21,724 nucleotides of DNA from an uncultured Collinsella sp. (GCA_958413765.1 CATYVH010000032.1:1-21724); one strand, 5' to 3'. Positions 13,779 to 21,010 are shown, counted from the stretch's first letter. Numbers and translations are program-made. The notes: a model not told the origin generated them from the letters alone.

Positions 13779-16139
13779 ATGGATGCCGCAGCCCGTACCG
13801 CCCATGATTCCACCCTCCAGCCGTTCTCGGAGATGGAGCACTATAAGCATGCCGATGAGCTGCCGCCCGAGATTATGGCGGACAGCTACGACAAACTGGA
13901 GCGCCTGTGCCTCAAATATATGAATGAGGACGACTTTTCTAAGGTGGAGCAGGCCTATTGCTTTGCTGCCGAGAAGCACTGCAACCAAAAGCGCCGCTCG
14001 GGTGAGATGTACATCAACCATCCCGTCGAGGTGGCCATCATTTTGGCCGATCTCAAGATGGACTGCGATGTAGTGTGCGCCGCGCTGCTGCACGATACCG
14101 TCGAGGATACCGAGACCTCGCTTGCCGATGTTTCCGGCCTGTTTGGCGATACGGTGGCCGAGCTCGTCGATGGCGTGACCAAGCTCACCAACATCGAAGT
14201 CGACAGTATGGACGAGAAACAGGCGCTCACGCTGCGAAAGATGTTCCTCGCCATGTCCAAGGACATCCGCGTCATCATCGTTAAGCTTGCCGACCGTCTG
14301 CACAACATGCGCACCCTTGCAGCCCTGCGTGAGGACCGTCGCCTGTTTAAGGCTCGCGAGACCATGGACGTGTATGCGCCCCTGGCCGACCGTCTGGGCA
14401 TGAGCTCCATTAAATGGGAGCTCGAGGACCTGTCCTTCTTCTACCTGGAGCCCGATGCCTACCAGCGCATCGCACGCATGGTGGCGGAGTCGCGCGAGGT
14501 CCGTGAGCGCTATCTGGCCGAGACCATCAAGACGCTCACCGACGAGCTCAACCGCATTGGCCTGGAAGACTTCCAGATCAACGGCCGTTCCAAGCACTAT
14601 TGGTCCATCTACCAAAAGATGAAGCGCAAGGGCAAGGAATTCTCCGAGATCTACGACCTGGTGGCACTGCGCGTCATCACGCATTCGGTGCGCGATTGCT
14701 ACTCCACGCTCGGCGCGGTGCACACGCTGTGGCACCCCATGCCCGGCCGCTTTAAAGACTATATCGCCATGCCCAAGGTCAATAACTACCAGTCGCTCCA
14801 CACGACGGTCATCGGCCCCACGGCTCGCCCGCTCGAGATTCAGATTCGAACCTATGAGATGCATGAGCAGGCCGAGTACGGCATTGCCGCCCACTGGCTA
14901 TATAAGAAGTCGGGCGGATCGTCTGCTTCCAAGACCAATGACGCTCAACGTTTGGACGACCAGATCAACTGGCTCAAGCATTCGCTCGATTGGGCGGCTT
15001 CCGACGAGATCACCGATGCCAAGGAATACCTGCATTCGCTGAAGGTCGACCTCTTCGATCAGGAGATCTTTGTCTTTACGCCCAAGGGCGAGGTCATGGC
15101 GCTTCGTGCCGGCTCCACGCCGCTCGACTTTGCCTACGCCGTTCACACCGAGGTGGGAAACCATTGCGTCGGCGCCAAAATCAACGGTGCGGTGGCTCCG
15201 CTCACGCACGAGATTAAGACGGGTGACCGTGTCGAGATTCTGACTAACAAGAGTTCCAAGCCGTCGCGTGATTGGCTCAAGATCGTTAAGACACCTTCCG
15301 CCAAGTCAAAGATCCGCCGCTATTTTGCCGCTGCGACCAAGGACGACGACGCTGCTGCTGGTCGCGATATGCTGGCTAAGGACCTGCGTAAGCGTGGCTA
15401 TGGCATTTCTACGCCGCGTTCGACGCGTGCGCTCAACGCCGTGGCGGAGCAGTTTAACTTCAAGCAGCTCGAGGACCTGTTTGCCGCCGTCGGCGCCGGC
15501 AAGGTTGCCCCGCGCGCTGTGGGCAATAAGGTCGAGCAAATCTTGGACCCCAAGCCCGAGGAACAGCTCACCAAGGCCGAGGCTATCGCCGAGGTCGTGA
15601 AGCAGCCTGCTCGCGGCTCCAACCGCAAGCCGCAAAAGCGCGGCAAGAGCGCCAGTAACGGCATTATCGTCAAGGGCGAGAGCAACAGCGGCCTACTGGT
15701 CCGTCTGGCTCATTGCTGCAACCCCGTGACGGGCGACGACATCGTCGGCTTCATCACGCGCGGTCGTGGCGTTTCGGTGCATCGCGCCAACTGTCCCAAC
15801 GTCAAGGGTCTTATGGAGCATCCCGAGCGCATGATCGAAGTGGAGTGGGACGGCGCTGCCGACACCCTCTTCCAGGTCGAGATCGTGGTCGAGTGCCTGG
15901 ACCGCATGGGCCTGCTCAAGGATGTCACCATTGCCATTGGCGATGCGGGCGGCAATATCCTTTCTGCCGCCACGTCGACCAACCGCGAGGGTATTGCAAC
16001 CCTGCGCTTTATGGTCGAGATCTCGGACGCGAGTGGTCTGGATCCGCTGCTGGCCTCCATCAGCAGCGTTGACTCGGTCTACGACGCGCGCCGCCTGATG
16101 CCCGGTGAGGGTGGAGCCCAGCTTAAGCGCCGCGTTTAG
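13779..16139 (+). CDS. relA: Bifunctional (p)ppGpp synthetase/hydrolase (Rel)
   Basis: 786-residue long RSH enzyme that makes and degrades the alarmone (p)ppGpp on starved ribosomes. The hydrolase HD domain is intact: H81 (INHPVEV), H105-D106 and E109-D110 (ALLHDTVEDTE). The synthetase has EIYDLVALRVI (290-300) and GRFKDYIAMPK (323-333). The charged R-F-K-D form is the one found in bifunctional enzymes, as opposed to the acidic form of RelA-only enzymes. NNYQSLHTTV follows. The TGS domain starts near IFVFTPKGEVMALRAG, then comes a zinc-finger-like segment with LVRLAHCCNPVTGDDI, and a C-terminal ACT domain. ATG 13779 follows AAGGGGA, 15 nt after the recJ-recQ stop, so the two are probably one operon. 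Confidence 0.95.
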   Translation: MDAAARTAHDSTLQPFSEMEHYKHADELPPEIMADSYDKLERLCLKYMNEDDFSKVEQAYCFAAEKHCNQKRRSGEMYINHPVEVAIILADLKMDCDVVCAALLHDTVEDTETSLADVSGLFGDTVAELVDGVTKLTNIEVDSMDEKQALTLRKMFLAMSKDIRVIIVKLADRLHNMRTLAALREDRRLFKARETMDVYAPLADRLGMSSIKWELEDLSFFYLEPDAYQRIARMVAESREVRERYLAETIKTLTDELNRIGLEDFQINGRSKHYWSIYQKMKRKGKEFSEIYDLVALRVITHSVRDCYSTLGAVHTLWHPMPGRFKDYIAMPKVNNYQSLHTTVIGPTARPLEIQIRTYEMHEQAEYGIAAHWLYKKSGGSSASKTNDAQRLDDQINWLKHSLDWAASDEITDAKEYLHSLKVDLFDQEIFVFTPKGEVMALRAGSTPLDFAYAVHTEVGNHCVGAKINGAVAPLTHEIKTGDRVEILTNKSSKPSRDWLKIVKTPSAKSKIRRYFAAATKDDDAAAGRDMLAKDLRKRGYGISTPRSTRALNAVAEQFNFKQLEDLFAAVGAGKVAPRAVGNKVEQILDPKPEEQLTKAEAIAEVVKQPARGSNRKPQKRGKSASNGIIVKGESNSGLLVRLAHCCNPVTGDDIVGFITRGRGVSVHRANCPNVKGLMEHPERMIEVEWDGAADTLFQVEIVVECLDRMGLLKDVTIAIGDAGGNILSAATSTNREGIATLRFMVEISDASGLDPLLASISSVDSVYDARRLMPGEGGAQLKRRV

Positions 16140-16175
16140 TCGCGACGAACGTGTCACATTATCGATATTCGCTAC

Positions 16176-16203
16176 ACTCGAGGCATCGTTTGATGCCTCG
16201 AGT
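16176..16203 (+). terminator. Perfect 12-bp hairpin after rel
   Basis: ACTCGAGGCATC (16176-16187), loop GTTT, GATGCCTCGAGT (16192-16203). Only TTCT follows, so termination may be weak and allow read-through to the next gene. It also lies 8 nt upstream of the GAGGAGAGG ribosome binding site of the downstream hydrolase. Confidence 0.55.
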
Positions 16204-16223
16204 TCTATAGAGAGGAGAGGGAC

Positions 16224-16907
16224 ATGAGTGCTGTGTCCTTGGATTTAACTCCCAAGGGATCGGTCGAGATCGAGACGCTCGTAAACGGTCCCATTCAGAC
16301 CAATAGCTATGCTGTTATTTCGGACAATGAGTGCGTGATTATCGATCCCGCATGGGAAGGCGAACGCCTGGTGGAGCATATTCGAGCCGAGCATCCCGGC
16401 GTACGCGTGTTTGGCGCCGTATGCACTCATGGCCATGCCGATCATGTTGGTGGTGTTGCAGGCGTGCGAACCACCGTTGGCGAGGGCTGCCAGTATGAGC
16501 TGTGTGCTAAGGATGTGGCGGTGCCGCATGCGAACATCGAGGAACAGCGAGCTATGTGGGGCATTGAGACGCCTGACCCCGGGGAGCCGACGCACCTGCT
16601 CGCCGAGGGAGATGCTATCAAGGTGGGCGATATCTACCTGCAGGTGATCGAGACGCCAGGGCATACGCCGGGCGGGATCGTCTTGTTTGCTGCCACCGAG
16701 CAGGGGAACATTGCCTTTGTGGGCGACACCCTGTTTCCGGGTGGGCACGGCCGCACCGATCTTTCTGGAGGAGACGAGGCGGCGATTCTGCGCTCGCTCT
16801 CCAAGCTCGCCCGGCTTCTCCCGCCCGATACCGTTTGCCTAACCGGTCATGGCGATTCGACCACCATGGCACGCGAGCTCATGCAGAACCCTTTCATGCA
16901 GATTTAG
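16224..16907 (+). CDS. Metallo-beta-lactamase-fold hydrolase (glyoxalase II-like)
   Basis: 227-residue soluble hydrolase. The dinuclear metal site is complete: THGHADH (H69, H71, D73, H74), H147 in ETPGHTPGG, D168 in FVGDTLF and H209 in LTGHGDSTTM. This is the glyoxalase II-like subgroup of small proteins often found after rel genes; true glyoxalase II activity is not implied, and the substrate is unknown. No signal peptide, so cytosolic. ATG 16224 has GAGGAGAGGG just upstream. Likely read through from rel past the 16176-16203 hairpin, or from a weak promoter (TACACT at 16173-16178). Confidence 0.92.
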   Translation: MSAVSLDLTPKGSVEIETLVNGPIQTNSYAVISDNECVIIDPAWEGERLVEHIRAEHPGVRVFGAVCTHGHADHVGGVAGVRTTVGEGCQYELCAKDVAVPHANIEEQRAMWGIETPDPGEPTHLLAEGDAIKVGDIYLQVIETPGHTPGGIVLFAATEQGNIAFVGDTLFPGGHGRTDLSGGDEAAILRSLSKLARLLPPDTVCLTGHGDSTTMARELMQNPFMQI

Positions 16908-17024
16908 CTTAATAGTCGGCTTTTGAAGCACGAGAAGCGTCCAAACGTCAAGCTATTTTTCCCCAACGGGTCGATTTCGTAGGGCAAACGGTCAAAAAAG
17001 TCTGTTTGGACGATATTCGTGAAC

Positions 17025-17061
17025 AAACGAACGTTTATGCTCGGGTGCGCCGTGGTAAAAT
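17025..17061 (+). promoter_or_regulatory. Promoter and dyad upstream of the aldolase gene
   Basis: Extended -10: TGG then TAAAAT (17053-17061). The -35 region carries a dyad AAACG-AA-CGTTT (17025-17036), which may be an operator. A longer inverted repeat, CGTCCAAAC (16938-16946) and GTTTGGACG (17004-17012), brackets the upstream AT-rich stretch. The 194-nt gap before the aldolase holds no gene. Confidence 0.55.
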
Positions 17062-17101
17062 CTCAGGCGTTATCGGAGCAACCTTACAGGAGGTTTCTTT
17101 T

Positions 17102-17968
17102 ATGCTCGTCAACGCAGCAGACATGCTCAAGAAGGCCGAGGCCGGCAAGTACGGTCTTGGTGCCTTCAACACCAACAACCTCGAGTGGACCCTGGCTATT
17201 CTCCAGGCCGCCGAGGAGGCCAAGTCTCCGCTGATCCTTCAGTGCACCGCTGGTGCCGCTAAGTGGATGGGCGGTTTCAAGGTCTGCGCCGACATGGTCA
17301 AGGCTGCCGTCGAGGCCACGGGCGTTACCGTTCCCGTCGCCCTTCACCTCGATCACGGTTCTTACGAGGACTGCTTCAAGTGCATCGAGGCCGGCTTCAC
17401 GTCCATCATGTATGACGGCTCTCACGAGGAGACCTTCCAGCTTAACCTCGACCGCACCAAGGAGCTCGTTGAGCTTGCTCACTCCAAGGGCATGTCCATC
17501 GAGGCCGAGGTCGGCGGCATCGGCGGCACCGAGGACGGCGTGACCTCCAGCGGCGAGCTCGCTGATCCTGCTGAGTGCAAGCAGATCGCTGACCTGGGTG
17601 TCGACTTCCTCGCCTGCGGCATCGGCAACATCCACGGCGTGTACCCCGCCGACTGGGCTGGTCTTTCCTTCGAGCGTCTGGGCGAGATTAAGGCCCAGAC
17701 CGGTGACCTGCCCCTCGTTCTGCACGGTGGCACCGGCATCCCCGAGGATCAGATCAAGAAGGCCATCTCCCTGGGCATCTCCAAGATCAACGTCAACACC
17801 GACCTGCAGCTCGTCTTCGCCAAGGGCGTCCGCGAGTACATCGAGGCTGGCAAGGATCAGCAGGGCAAGGGCTTTGACCCCCGCAAGCTCCTCAAGCCTG
17901 GTCGCGACAACATCGTTGCCCGCACCAAGGAGCTCATGGAGGAGTTTGGCTCCGTCAACAAGGCGTAA
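17102..17968 (+). CDS. fba: Class II fructose-1,6-bisphosphate aldolase
   Basis: Zinc-dependent reversible cleavage of fructose-1,6-bisphosphate to dihydroxyacetone phosphate and glyceraldehyde-3-phosphate in glycolysis and gluconeogenesis; cytosolic. 288 residues, the size of the FbaA/GatY-type class II enzymes. The catalytic Asp and a zinc His are in LHLDHGSYED (D84, H85); further zinc ligands are H178 (GNIHGVYP) and H208 (LVLHGGTG). E134 lies in SIEAEVGGIGG, and the C-terminal phosphate-binding INVNTDLQ is at 229-236. A tagatose- or ketose-bisphosphate specificity cannot be excluded by sequence alone. ATG 17102 follows AGGAGG with 8 nt spacing; the 32 in-frame codons upstream include the promoter, so they are non-coding. 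Codon use is strongly biased, as for highly expressed genes. A large terminator follows. Confidence 0.96.
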   Translation: MLVNAADMLKKAEAGKYGLGAFNTNNLEWTLAILQAAEEAKSPLILQCTAGAAKWMGGFKVCADMVKAAVEATGVTVPVALHLDHGSYEDCFKCIEAGFTSIMYDGSHEETFQLNLDRTKELVELAHSKGMSIEAEVGGIGGTEDGVTSSGELADPAECKQIADLGVDFLACGIGNIHGVYPADWAGLSFERLGEIKAQTGDLPLVLHGGTGIPEDQIKKAISLGISKINVNTDLQLVFAKGVREYIEAGKDQQGKGFDPRKLLKPGRDNIVARTKELMEEFGSVNKA

Positions 17969-17989
17969 GTAGCGGTTTAACTTCCCGCC

Positions 17990-18087
17990 GGAGGCCCCGT
18001 TTCCCCTACGCTGTTTCCCTCGCGCTCACCTGGCTTCGCCAGAAGTCGCGCGACGGAATCAGCTCCGGGGAAACGGGGCCTCCTTTG
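17990..18087 (+). terminator. Large nested terminator after the aldolase gene
   Basis: A 17-bp perfect outer stem (17990-18006 with 18067-18083) is followed by TTTGTT. Inside it are TCGCGC/GCGCGA arms and a CTGGC-TTC-GCCAG hairpin, so the transcript folds into a branched structure of about 94 nt. Unusually long for a simple terminator. Confidence 0.8.
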
Positions 18088-18161
18088 TTAACTCGCTACA
18101 GGGTTACATGGCTGAATTCATTTTTTTTGACTACCGTTCAGCGGTGTTGATGGCTCCCTTG

Positions 18162-18190
18162 TTGGGGCTTTCTTTTTATCTCGCTACAAT
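18162..18190 (+). promoter_or_regulatory. Candidate promoter for the transglutaminase gene
   Basis: -35 TTGGGG (18162-18167), 17-nt spacer, -10 TACAAT (18185-18190). Predicted start near 18197, about 29 nt before ATG 18226. The spacer is T-rich. Confidence 0.55.
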
Positions 18191-18225
18191 GGGCTTCAAG
18201 CGTTCTAGTGACTTGGAGTTTTGGT

Positions 18226-19659
18226 ATGGCTGTTATTAATGTGCTGCCTTCGGATGGGAAGGTTATTGACGAGGGTCCAGTTGGTTGCTCTGCTGATGTT
18301 TGCTGTGATGACTTTCGTCATCTCGATGTTGGACTGCCGCCCGAGATTCTTCGTCTTATGGATGCCGGGTATTTGACGCAGGCTGTTGCTGCCTGCGATC
18401 GCCTTTTGGAGCAGAACTCCGAGCCTTCGCTGGCTGCTTGTGTTCGTGCCGAGCGGTATCGCATGCTCGAGACGCCGCTTCATTTTTCGGTGTCGCGCGA
18501 CCAGGCTATTGCGATGATTCGCGAGGAGTGGCCAGAGTTTACCGAAGAGCAGTTTGATGACCTGATTAATCGTAAGCGTATTGACTGGCGCTTTATCGAT
18601 GGCGAACTGTTCGTTCTCGACAACTTCCTCGATTCGCTTCGCGTATATCCCAAAGAGGTTCCCGGCATGCGGCCCGATTCTACGGACGGAATAGCACTGC
18701 GCAACGAGATGCTCAAGGAGATGGAGTCACAAAACGGATTGGCTCGCGTCATTACGCTTAAAGCGTCCGTGTCTGTCCCCGGCGCTCTGGAAGGGGAGAC
18801 CGTTCGCGCGTGGCTACCCGTTGCCGCCGCCTGTCGTCAACAGTCTCATATCGAGGTTCTCGATATGACGCCGGAGGGTGCTGTTGCCCCCGCGAATGCT
18901 TCGGCGCGTACCGCCTCGTGGTCTTCTTCGAGTGAGCGCTCATTCTCGGTGACCTATCGCTATCAAATTGATGCCGCTTATCGTGATGTCTATGGGGGTG
19001 CGCTTCCGGTGCATCCTTGCATGGACACGCCACTGCCCGTGGACACCTCCGAGGACCGTCCGCACATTGCATTCACGCCGTATCTACAGCAGCTGACAGC
19101 CCGTGTCATTGACGGGCTCGAGGATCCGCTCGATCGCGCCCGTGCTATCTATGATTACCTGACGCAGTACATCGACTATCGCTATCAGCCGCCGTACTTG
19201 CTTTTGGGATCTATTGCCGATGACTGCGCGCATTCGCTCCGCGGCGATTGCGGCGTTATGGCGCTCACGTTTATCACCATGTGCCGTATCGCGGGCGTGC
19301 CTGCCCGTTGGCAGAGCGGCCTGTATGTTGCGCCCGATTCGGTGGGGTCGCACGACTGGGCAGAGTTCTATACGCCGCAGACCGGATGGCTCAACGCCGA
19401 CGTGTCATTTGGATCTTCTGCTCGCAGGATGGGGGAGGAGTGGCGCCGCCGTCACTACTTTGGCAATCTCGACCCGTGGCGTATGGTGGCCAACAATCGA
19501 TTCCAGGCAGAGTTTGAGCCCTCTTTCGACGGCATGCGCGAGGACCCTTACGATAACCAGATGGGTGAGGCTTCGGTCGACGGTCGCGGATGCCGTCGGC
19601 GCGAGATGCTCCGCACGGTCGAACTCATCGAAATGCTCGAAGTTCCATTTTCGGACTAA
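18226..19659 (+). CDS. Transglutaminase-like domain protein
   Basis: 477 residues, no signal peptide or membrane segment. The C-terminal half is a transglutaminase/protease-fold core: Cys342 in RGDCGVMALTFI, then IAGVPARWQSG, His376 in GSHDWAEFY and Asp392 in NADVSFG, which form the usual Cys-His-Asp triad. The first ~175 residues are helical and acidic, with FTEEQFDDLINRKRIDWRFI, a segment seen in front of this domain in cytosolic bacterial transglutaminase-like proteins. The middle (180-260) looks like a beta domain. Substrate and role are unknown; peptidase or cross-linking activity are both conceivable. ATG 18226 is chosen with GGAG 7 nt upstream, and the GTG at 18208 is rejected. It is a single-gene unit between the aldolase terminator and a tRNA gene. 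Confidence 0.85.
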   Translation: MAVINVLPSDGKVIDEGPVGCSADVCCDDFRHLDVGLPPEILRLMDAGYLTQAVAACDRLLEQNSEPSLAACVRAERYRMLETPLHFSVSRDQAIAMIREEWPEFTEEQFDDLINRKRIDWRFIDGELFVLDNFLDSLRVYPKEVPGMRPDSTDGIALRNEMLKEMESQNGLARVITLKASVSVPGALEGETVRAWLPVAAACRQQSHIEVLDMTPEGAVAPANASARTASWSSSSERSFSVTYRYQIDAAYRDVYGGALPVHPCMDTPLPVDTSEDRPHIAFTPYLQQLTARVIDGLEDPLDRARAIYDYLTQYIDYRYQPPYLLLGSIADDCAHSLRGDCGVMALTFITMCRIAGVPARWQSGLYVAPDSVGSHDWAEFYTPQTGWLNADVSFGSSARRMGEEWRRRHYFGNLDPWRMVANNRFQAEFEPSFDGMREDPYDNQMGEASVDGRGCRRREMLRTVELIEMLEVPFSD

Positions 19660-19673
19660 TCGGTAGAAAGCTG

Positions 19674-19682
19674 TGATAAACT
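19674..19682 (+). promoter_or_regulatory. Extended -10 element for tRNA-Leu
   Basis: TGA then TAAACT ends 16 nt before the tRNA 5' end. The -35 region is poor and lies in the end of the preceding gene. Confidence 0.4.
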
Positions 19683-19698
19683 AACTCACGCATTGCGT

Positions 19699-19785
19699 GC
19701 CCGAGTGGCGGAATTGGCAGACGCAGTGGACTCAAAATCCACCGTTGGCAACAACGTGCGAGTTCGAGTCTCGCCTCGGGCACCA
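19699..19785 (+). tRNA. tRNA-Leu (anticodon CAA)
   Basis: 87 nt including an encoded CCA. The acceptor arms GCCCGAG (19699-19705) and CTCGGGC (19775-19781) pair perfectly, with discriminator A. The anticodon stem GTGGA/TCCAC encloses CTCAAAA, giving anticodon CAA, which reads UUG. A long variable arm (GTTGGCAACAACG region) and a T-loop TTCGAGT are present, as in class II leucine tRNAs. Confidence 0.96.
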
Positions 19786-19804
19786 TACATGCAAGTGAGC
19801 GTTC

Positions 19805-19827
19805 AAGGGGGTTGCGGCCCCCTTTTT
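19805..19827 (+). terminator. Terminator of tRNA-Leu
   Basis: AAGGGGG (19805-19811), loop TTGCGG, CCCCCTT, with a TTTTT tract at 19823-19827. A strong intrinsic terminator 20 nt after the tRNA. Confidence 0.85.
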
Positions 19828-19831
19828 CGTG

Positions 19832-19946
19832 CCGAACTCGCGTGAGCGCGCGAAGCGTTAAGCAAACAGGCCTGTGGCCTGTTTGTAGCGGAGCGTGGCG
19901 AGGGCGCCACGCGCCCGAAGCCCGGGGCTTCGCGAAGCGAAGGCCC
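19832..19946. other. GC-rich hairpin cluster between the two tRNA 3'-end copies
   Basis: No gene. Perfect hairpins: CAAACAGGCC (19863-19872) / GGCCTGTTTG (19876-19885) and CGTGGCG (19894-19900) / CGCCACG (19905-19911). A third is built from GGGCTTCGC and GCGAAGGCCC (19925-19946). They resemble REP/BIME units. An open frame across them on either strand is a by-product of this structure. Confidence 0.6.
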
Positions 19947-20014
19947 TTCGAGTCTCGCCTCGAGCACCATACATGCAAGCGAGCGTTCAAGGGGGTCAAG
20001 GTCCCTTTTTCGTG
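19947..20014 (+). repeat. Second copy of the tRNA-Leu 3' end plus terminator
   Basis: A direct repeat of 19763-19831, offset by 184 nt. It covers the T-loop, 3' acceptor arm, CCA, spacer and terminator. In the first 49 nt there are only two differences, one of which (GGGC to GAGC) breaks the acceptor stem. The terminator part has decayed (CCCCC became TCCC). Such a repeat is what an integrated element leaves at a tRNA 3' end, or what a partial tRNA duplication leaves. Confidence 0.8.
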
Positions 20015-20040
20015 TACGTAATGTGATAACGCGCTGTACG

Positions 20041-20049
20041 TGTTATTAT
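20041..20049 (+). promoter_or_regulatory. Candidate extended -10 promoter of infC-rpmI-rplT
   Basis: TGT then TATTAT (20041-20049), with no clear -35. Transcription would begin near 20056, giving a leader of about 175 nt. Confidence 0.45.
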
Positions 20050-20082
20050 TCGCAAGGCGTTGTTCCCGCAATGCCCTAAAGA

Positions 20083-20212
20083 GGAACCTGAGGGTTCCCA
20101 CCTTTTGGCGCCAATGAGCAGCTGACTGGTCATACAACTTAGATTCCCTTCCTCAAATCGAGGAAGTCTATGTGTACGACCTGGTTGCTGAGAAGCGCCG
20201 GGTTATTTTTTT
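20083..20212 (+). promoter_or_regulatory. infC leader, probable L20-type autoregulatory attenuator
   Basis: Elements in order: hairpin GGAACC-TGAG-GGTTCC (20083-20098), the palindrome GGCGCC (20107-20112), hairpin CTTCCTC / GAGGAAG (20148-20154, 20160-20166), then an intrinsic terminator at 20179-20212 just before the infC ribosome binding site. In Bacillus and relatives the infC-rpmI-rplT leader binds L20 and terminates when L20 is in excess. This layout matches that, but I cannot verify a match to the known RNA family. GGCGC at 20107-20111 could pair with the terminator's right arm to antiterminate; this is inference. Confidence 0.6.
20179..20212 (+). terminator. Attenuator terminator upstream of infC
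   Basis: Left arm ACCTGGTTGCT (20179-20189), GNRA tetraloop GAGA, right arm AGCGCCGGGT (20194-20203). That is ten pairs including two G-U, with one bulged T. TATTTTTTT follows (20204-20212). It ends 6 nt before the infC Shine-Dalgarno, so it controls read-through into the operon. Confidence 0.8.
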
Positions 20213-20231
20213 ATGAATGGAGGTAGGGAAA

Positions 20232-20786
20232 ATAGCTAAGTCTGATGACACCCGCATCAACGACGAGATCACTGCATCTTCGTGTCGTTTGATTGGCGTC
20301 GATGGCTCTCAGCTCGGCCTGTTCGCCATCCGCGATGCCCAGCGCGTCGCCGACGATCAGGGTCTCGACCTGGTCGAGATCGCTCCCAACGCGGAGCCGC
20401 CGGTCTGCAAGGTCATGGACTACGGTAAGTTCAAGTACCAGCAGGCCATGAAGGCCAAGGCTGCTCGTAAGAACCAGTCCAAGGTCGAGGTCAAGGAAAT
20501 GAAGTTCCGACCCAAGATCGACGTTGGCGACTACGAGACCAAGAAGGGCCACGTTCTGCGTTTCCTCAAGAAGGGCGCACGCGTTAAGATCACCATCATG
20601 TTCCGCGGCCGTGAGATGGCTCACCCGGAGCAGGGCCTTAACGTTCTCGAGCGTCTCGCCGAGGATCTCAAGCCTTACGCTACGGTCGAGTCCAAGCCTA
20701 AGATGGAAGGCCGTAACATGCTTATGCTGCTCGCCCCGATTAAGGGCGCCTTCGATGAGGATAAAGCGGCAAGCGATAGCAAGTAA
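20232..20786 (+). CDS. infC: Translation initiation factor IF-3
   Basis: 184 residues. Binds the 30S subunit, prevents premature 50S joining and proofreads the start codon. The N-domain starts DDTRINDEI and includes QGLDLVEIAPNAEPPVCKVM and DYGKFKYQ. A lysine-rich linker follows. The C-domain runs from VKEMKFRPKIDVGDYETK to MLMLLAPIK. The start is taken as ATA 20232: GGAGGT (20219-20224) sits 7 nt before it. The in-frame ATG at 20217 overlaps that Shine-Dalgarno and has none of its own. Rare start codons in infC (AUU in E. coli and others) are part of IF3 self-control, so AUA fits. If the ATG is used, the protein gains five residues. First gene of the infC-rpmI-rplT operon. Confidence 0.95.
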   Translation: MAKSDDTRINDEITASSCRLIGVDGSQLGLFAIRDAQRVADDQGLDLVEIAPNAEPPVCKVMDYGKFKYQQAMKAKAARKNQSKVEVKEMKFRPKIDVGDYETKKGHVLRFLKKGARVKITIMFRGREMAHPEQGLNVLERLAEDLKPYATVESKPKMEGRNMLMLLAPIKGAFDEDKAASDSK

Positions 20787-20818
20787 CTAGTGTTCTGTAA
20801 CCGATTAAGGAGTATTTC

Positions 20819-21010
20819 ATGCCTAAGATGAAGTCCCACAGCGGCACCAAGAAGCGTTTCCGCAAGACTGGTACCGGCAAGCTTATGCGCGCCAAGGCTT
20901 TCAAGAGCCACATCCTGAGCAAGAAGTCCACCAAGCGTAAGCGTGGCTTCCGTCAGGAGACCGAGATCGCCGCTGCCGACCGCAAGGTCATCAAGTCGCG
21001 TCTCGCCTAA
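20819..21010 (+). CDS. rpmI: 50S ribosomal protein L35
   Basis: 63-residue basic protein of the large ribosomal subunit. The N-terminus PKMKSHSGTKKRFRKTGTGK is diagnostic for L35. ATG 20819 has AAGGAG 6 nt upstream. It is 32 nt after infC, with no terminator between, so co-transcribed. Length is normal for the family. Confidence 0.97.
   Translation: MPKMKSHSGTKKRFRKTGTGKLMRAKAFKSHILSKKSTKRKRGFRQETEIAAADRKVIKSRLA

Noticed and set aside
13725..14894. 389-codon minus-strand frame
   Set aside because: Antisense to the HD and synthetase domains of Rel.
19947..19968. A second tRNA gene
   Set aside because: Only the 3' third is present, with no D arm, anticodon arm or matching 5' acceptor strand, and the acceptor carries a disrupting change.
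19625..20137. 170-codon minus-strand frame containing MVPEARLELARC
   Set aside because: It is an antisense read of tRNA-Leu and its repeat. This type of false protein is a known annotation artefact around leucine and serine tRNAs.
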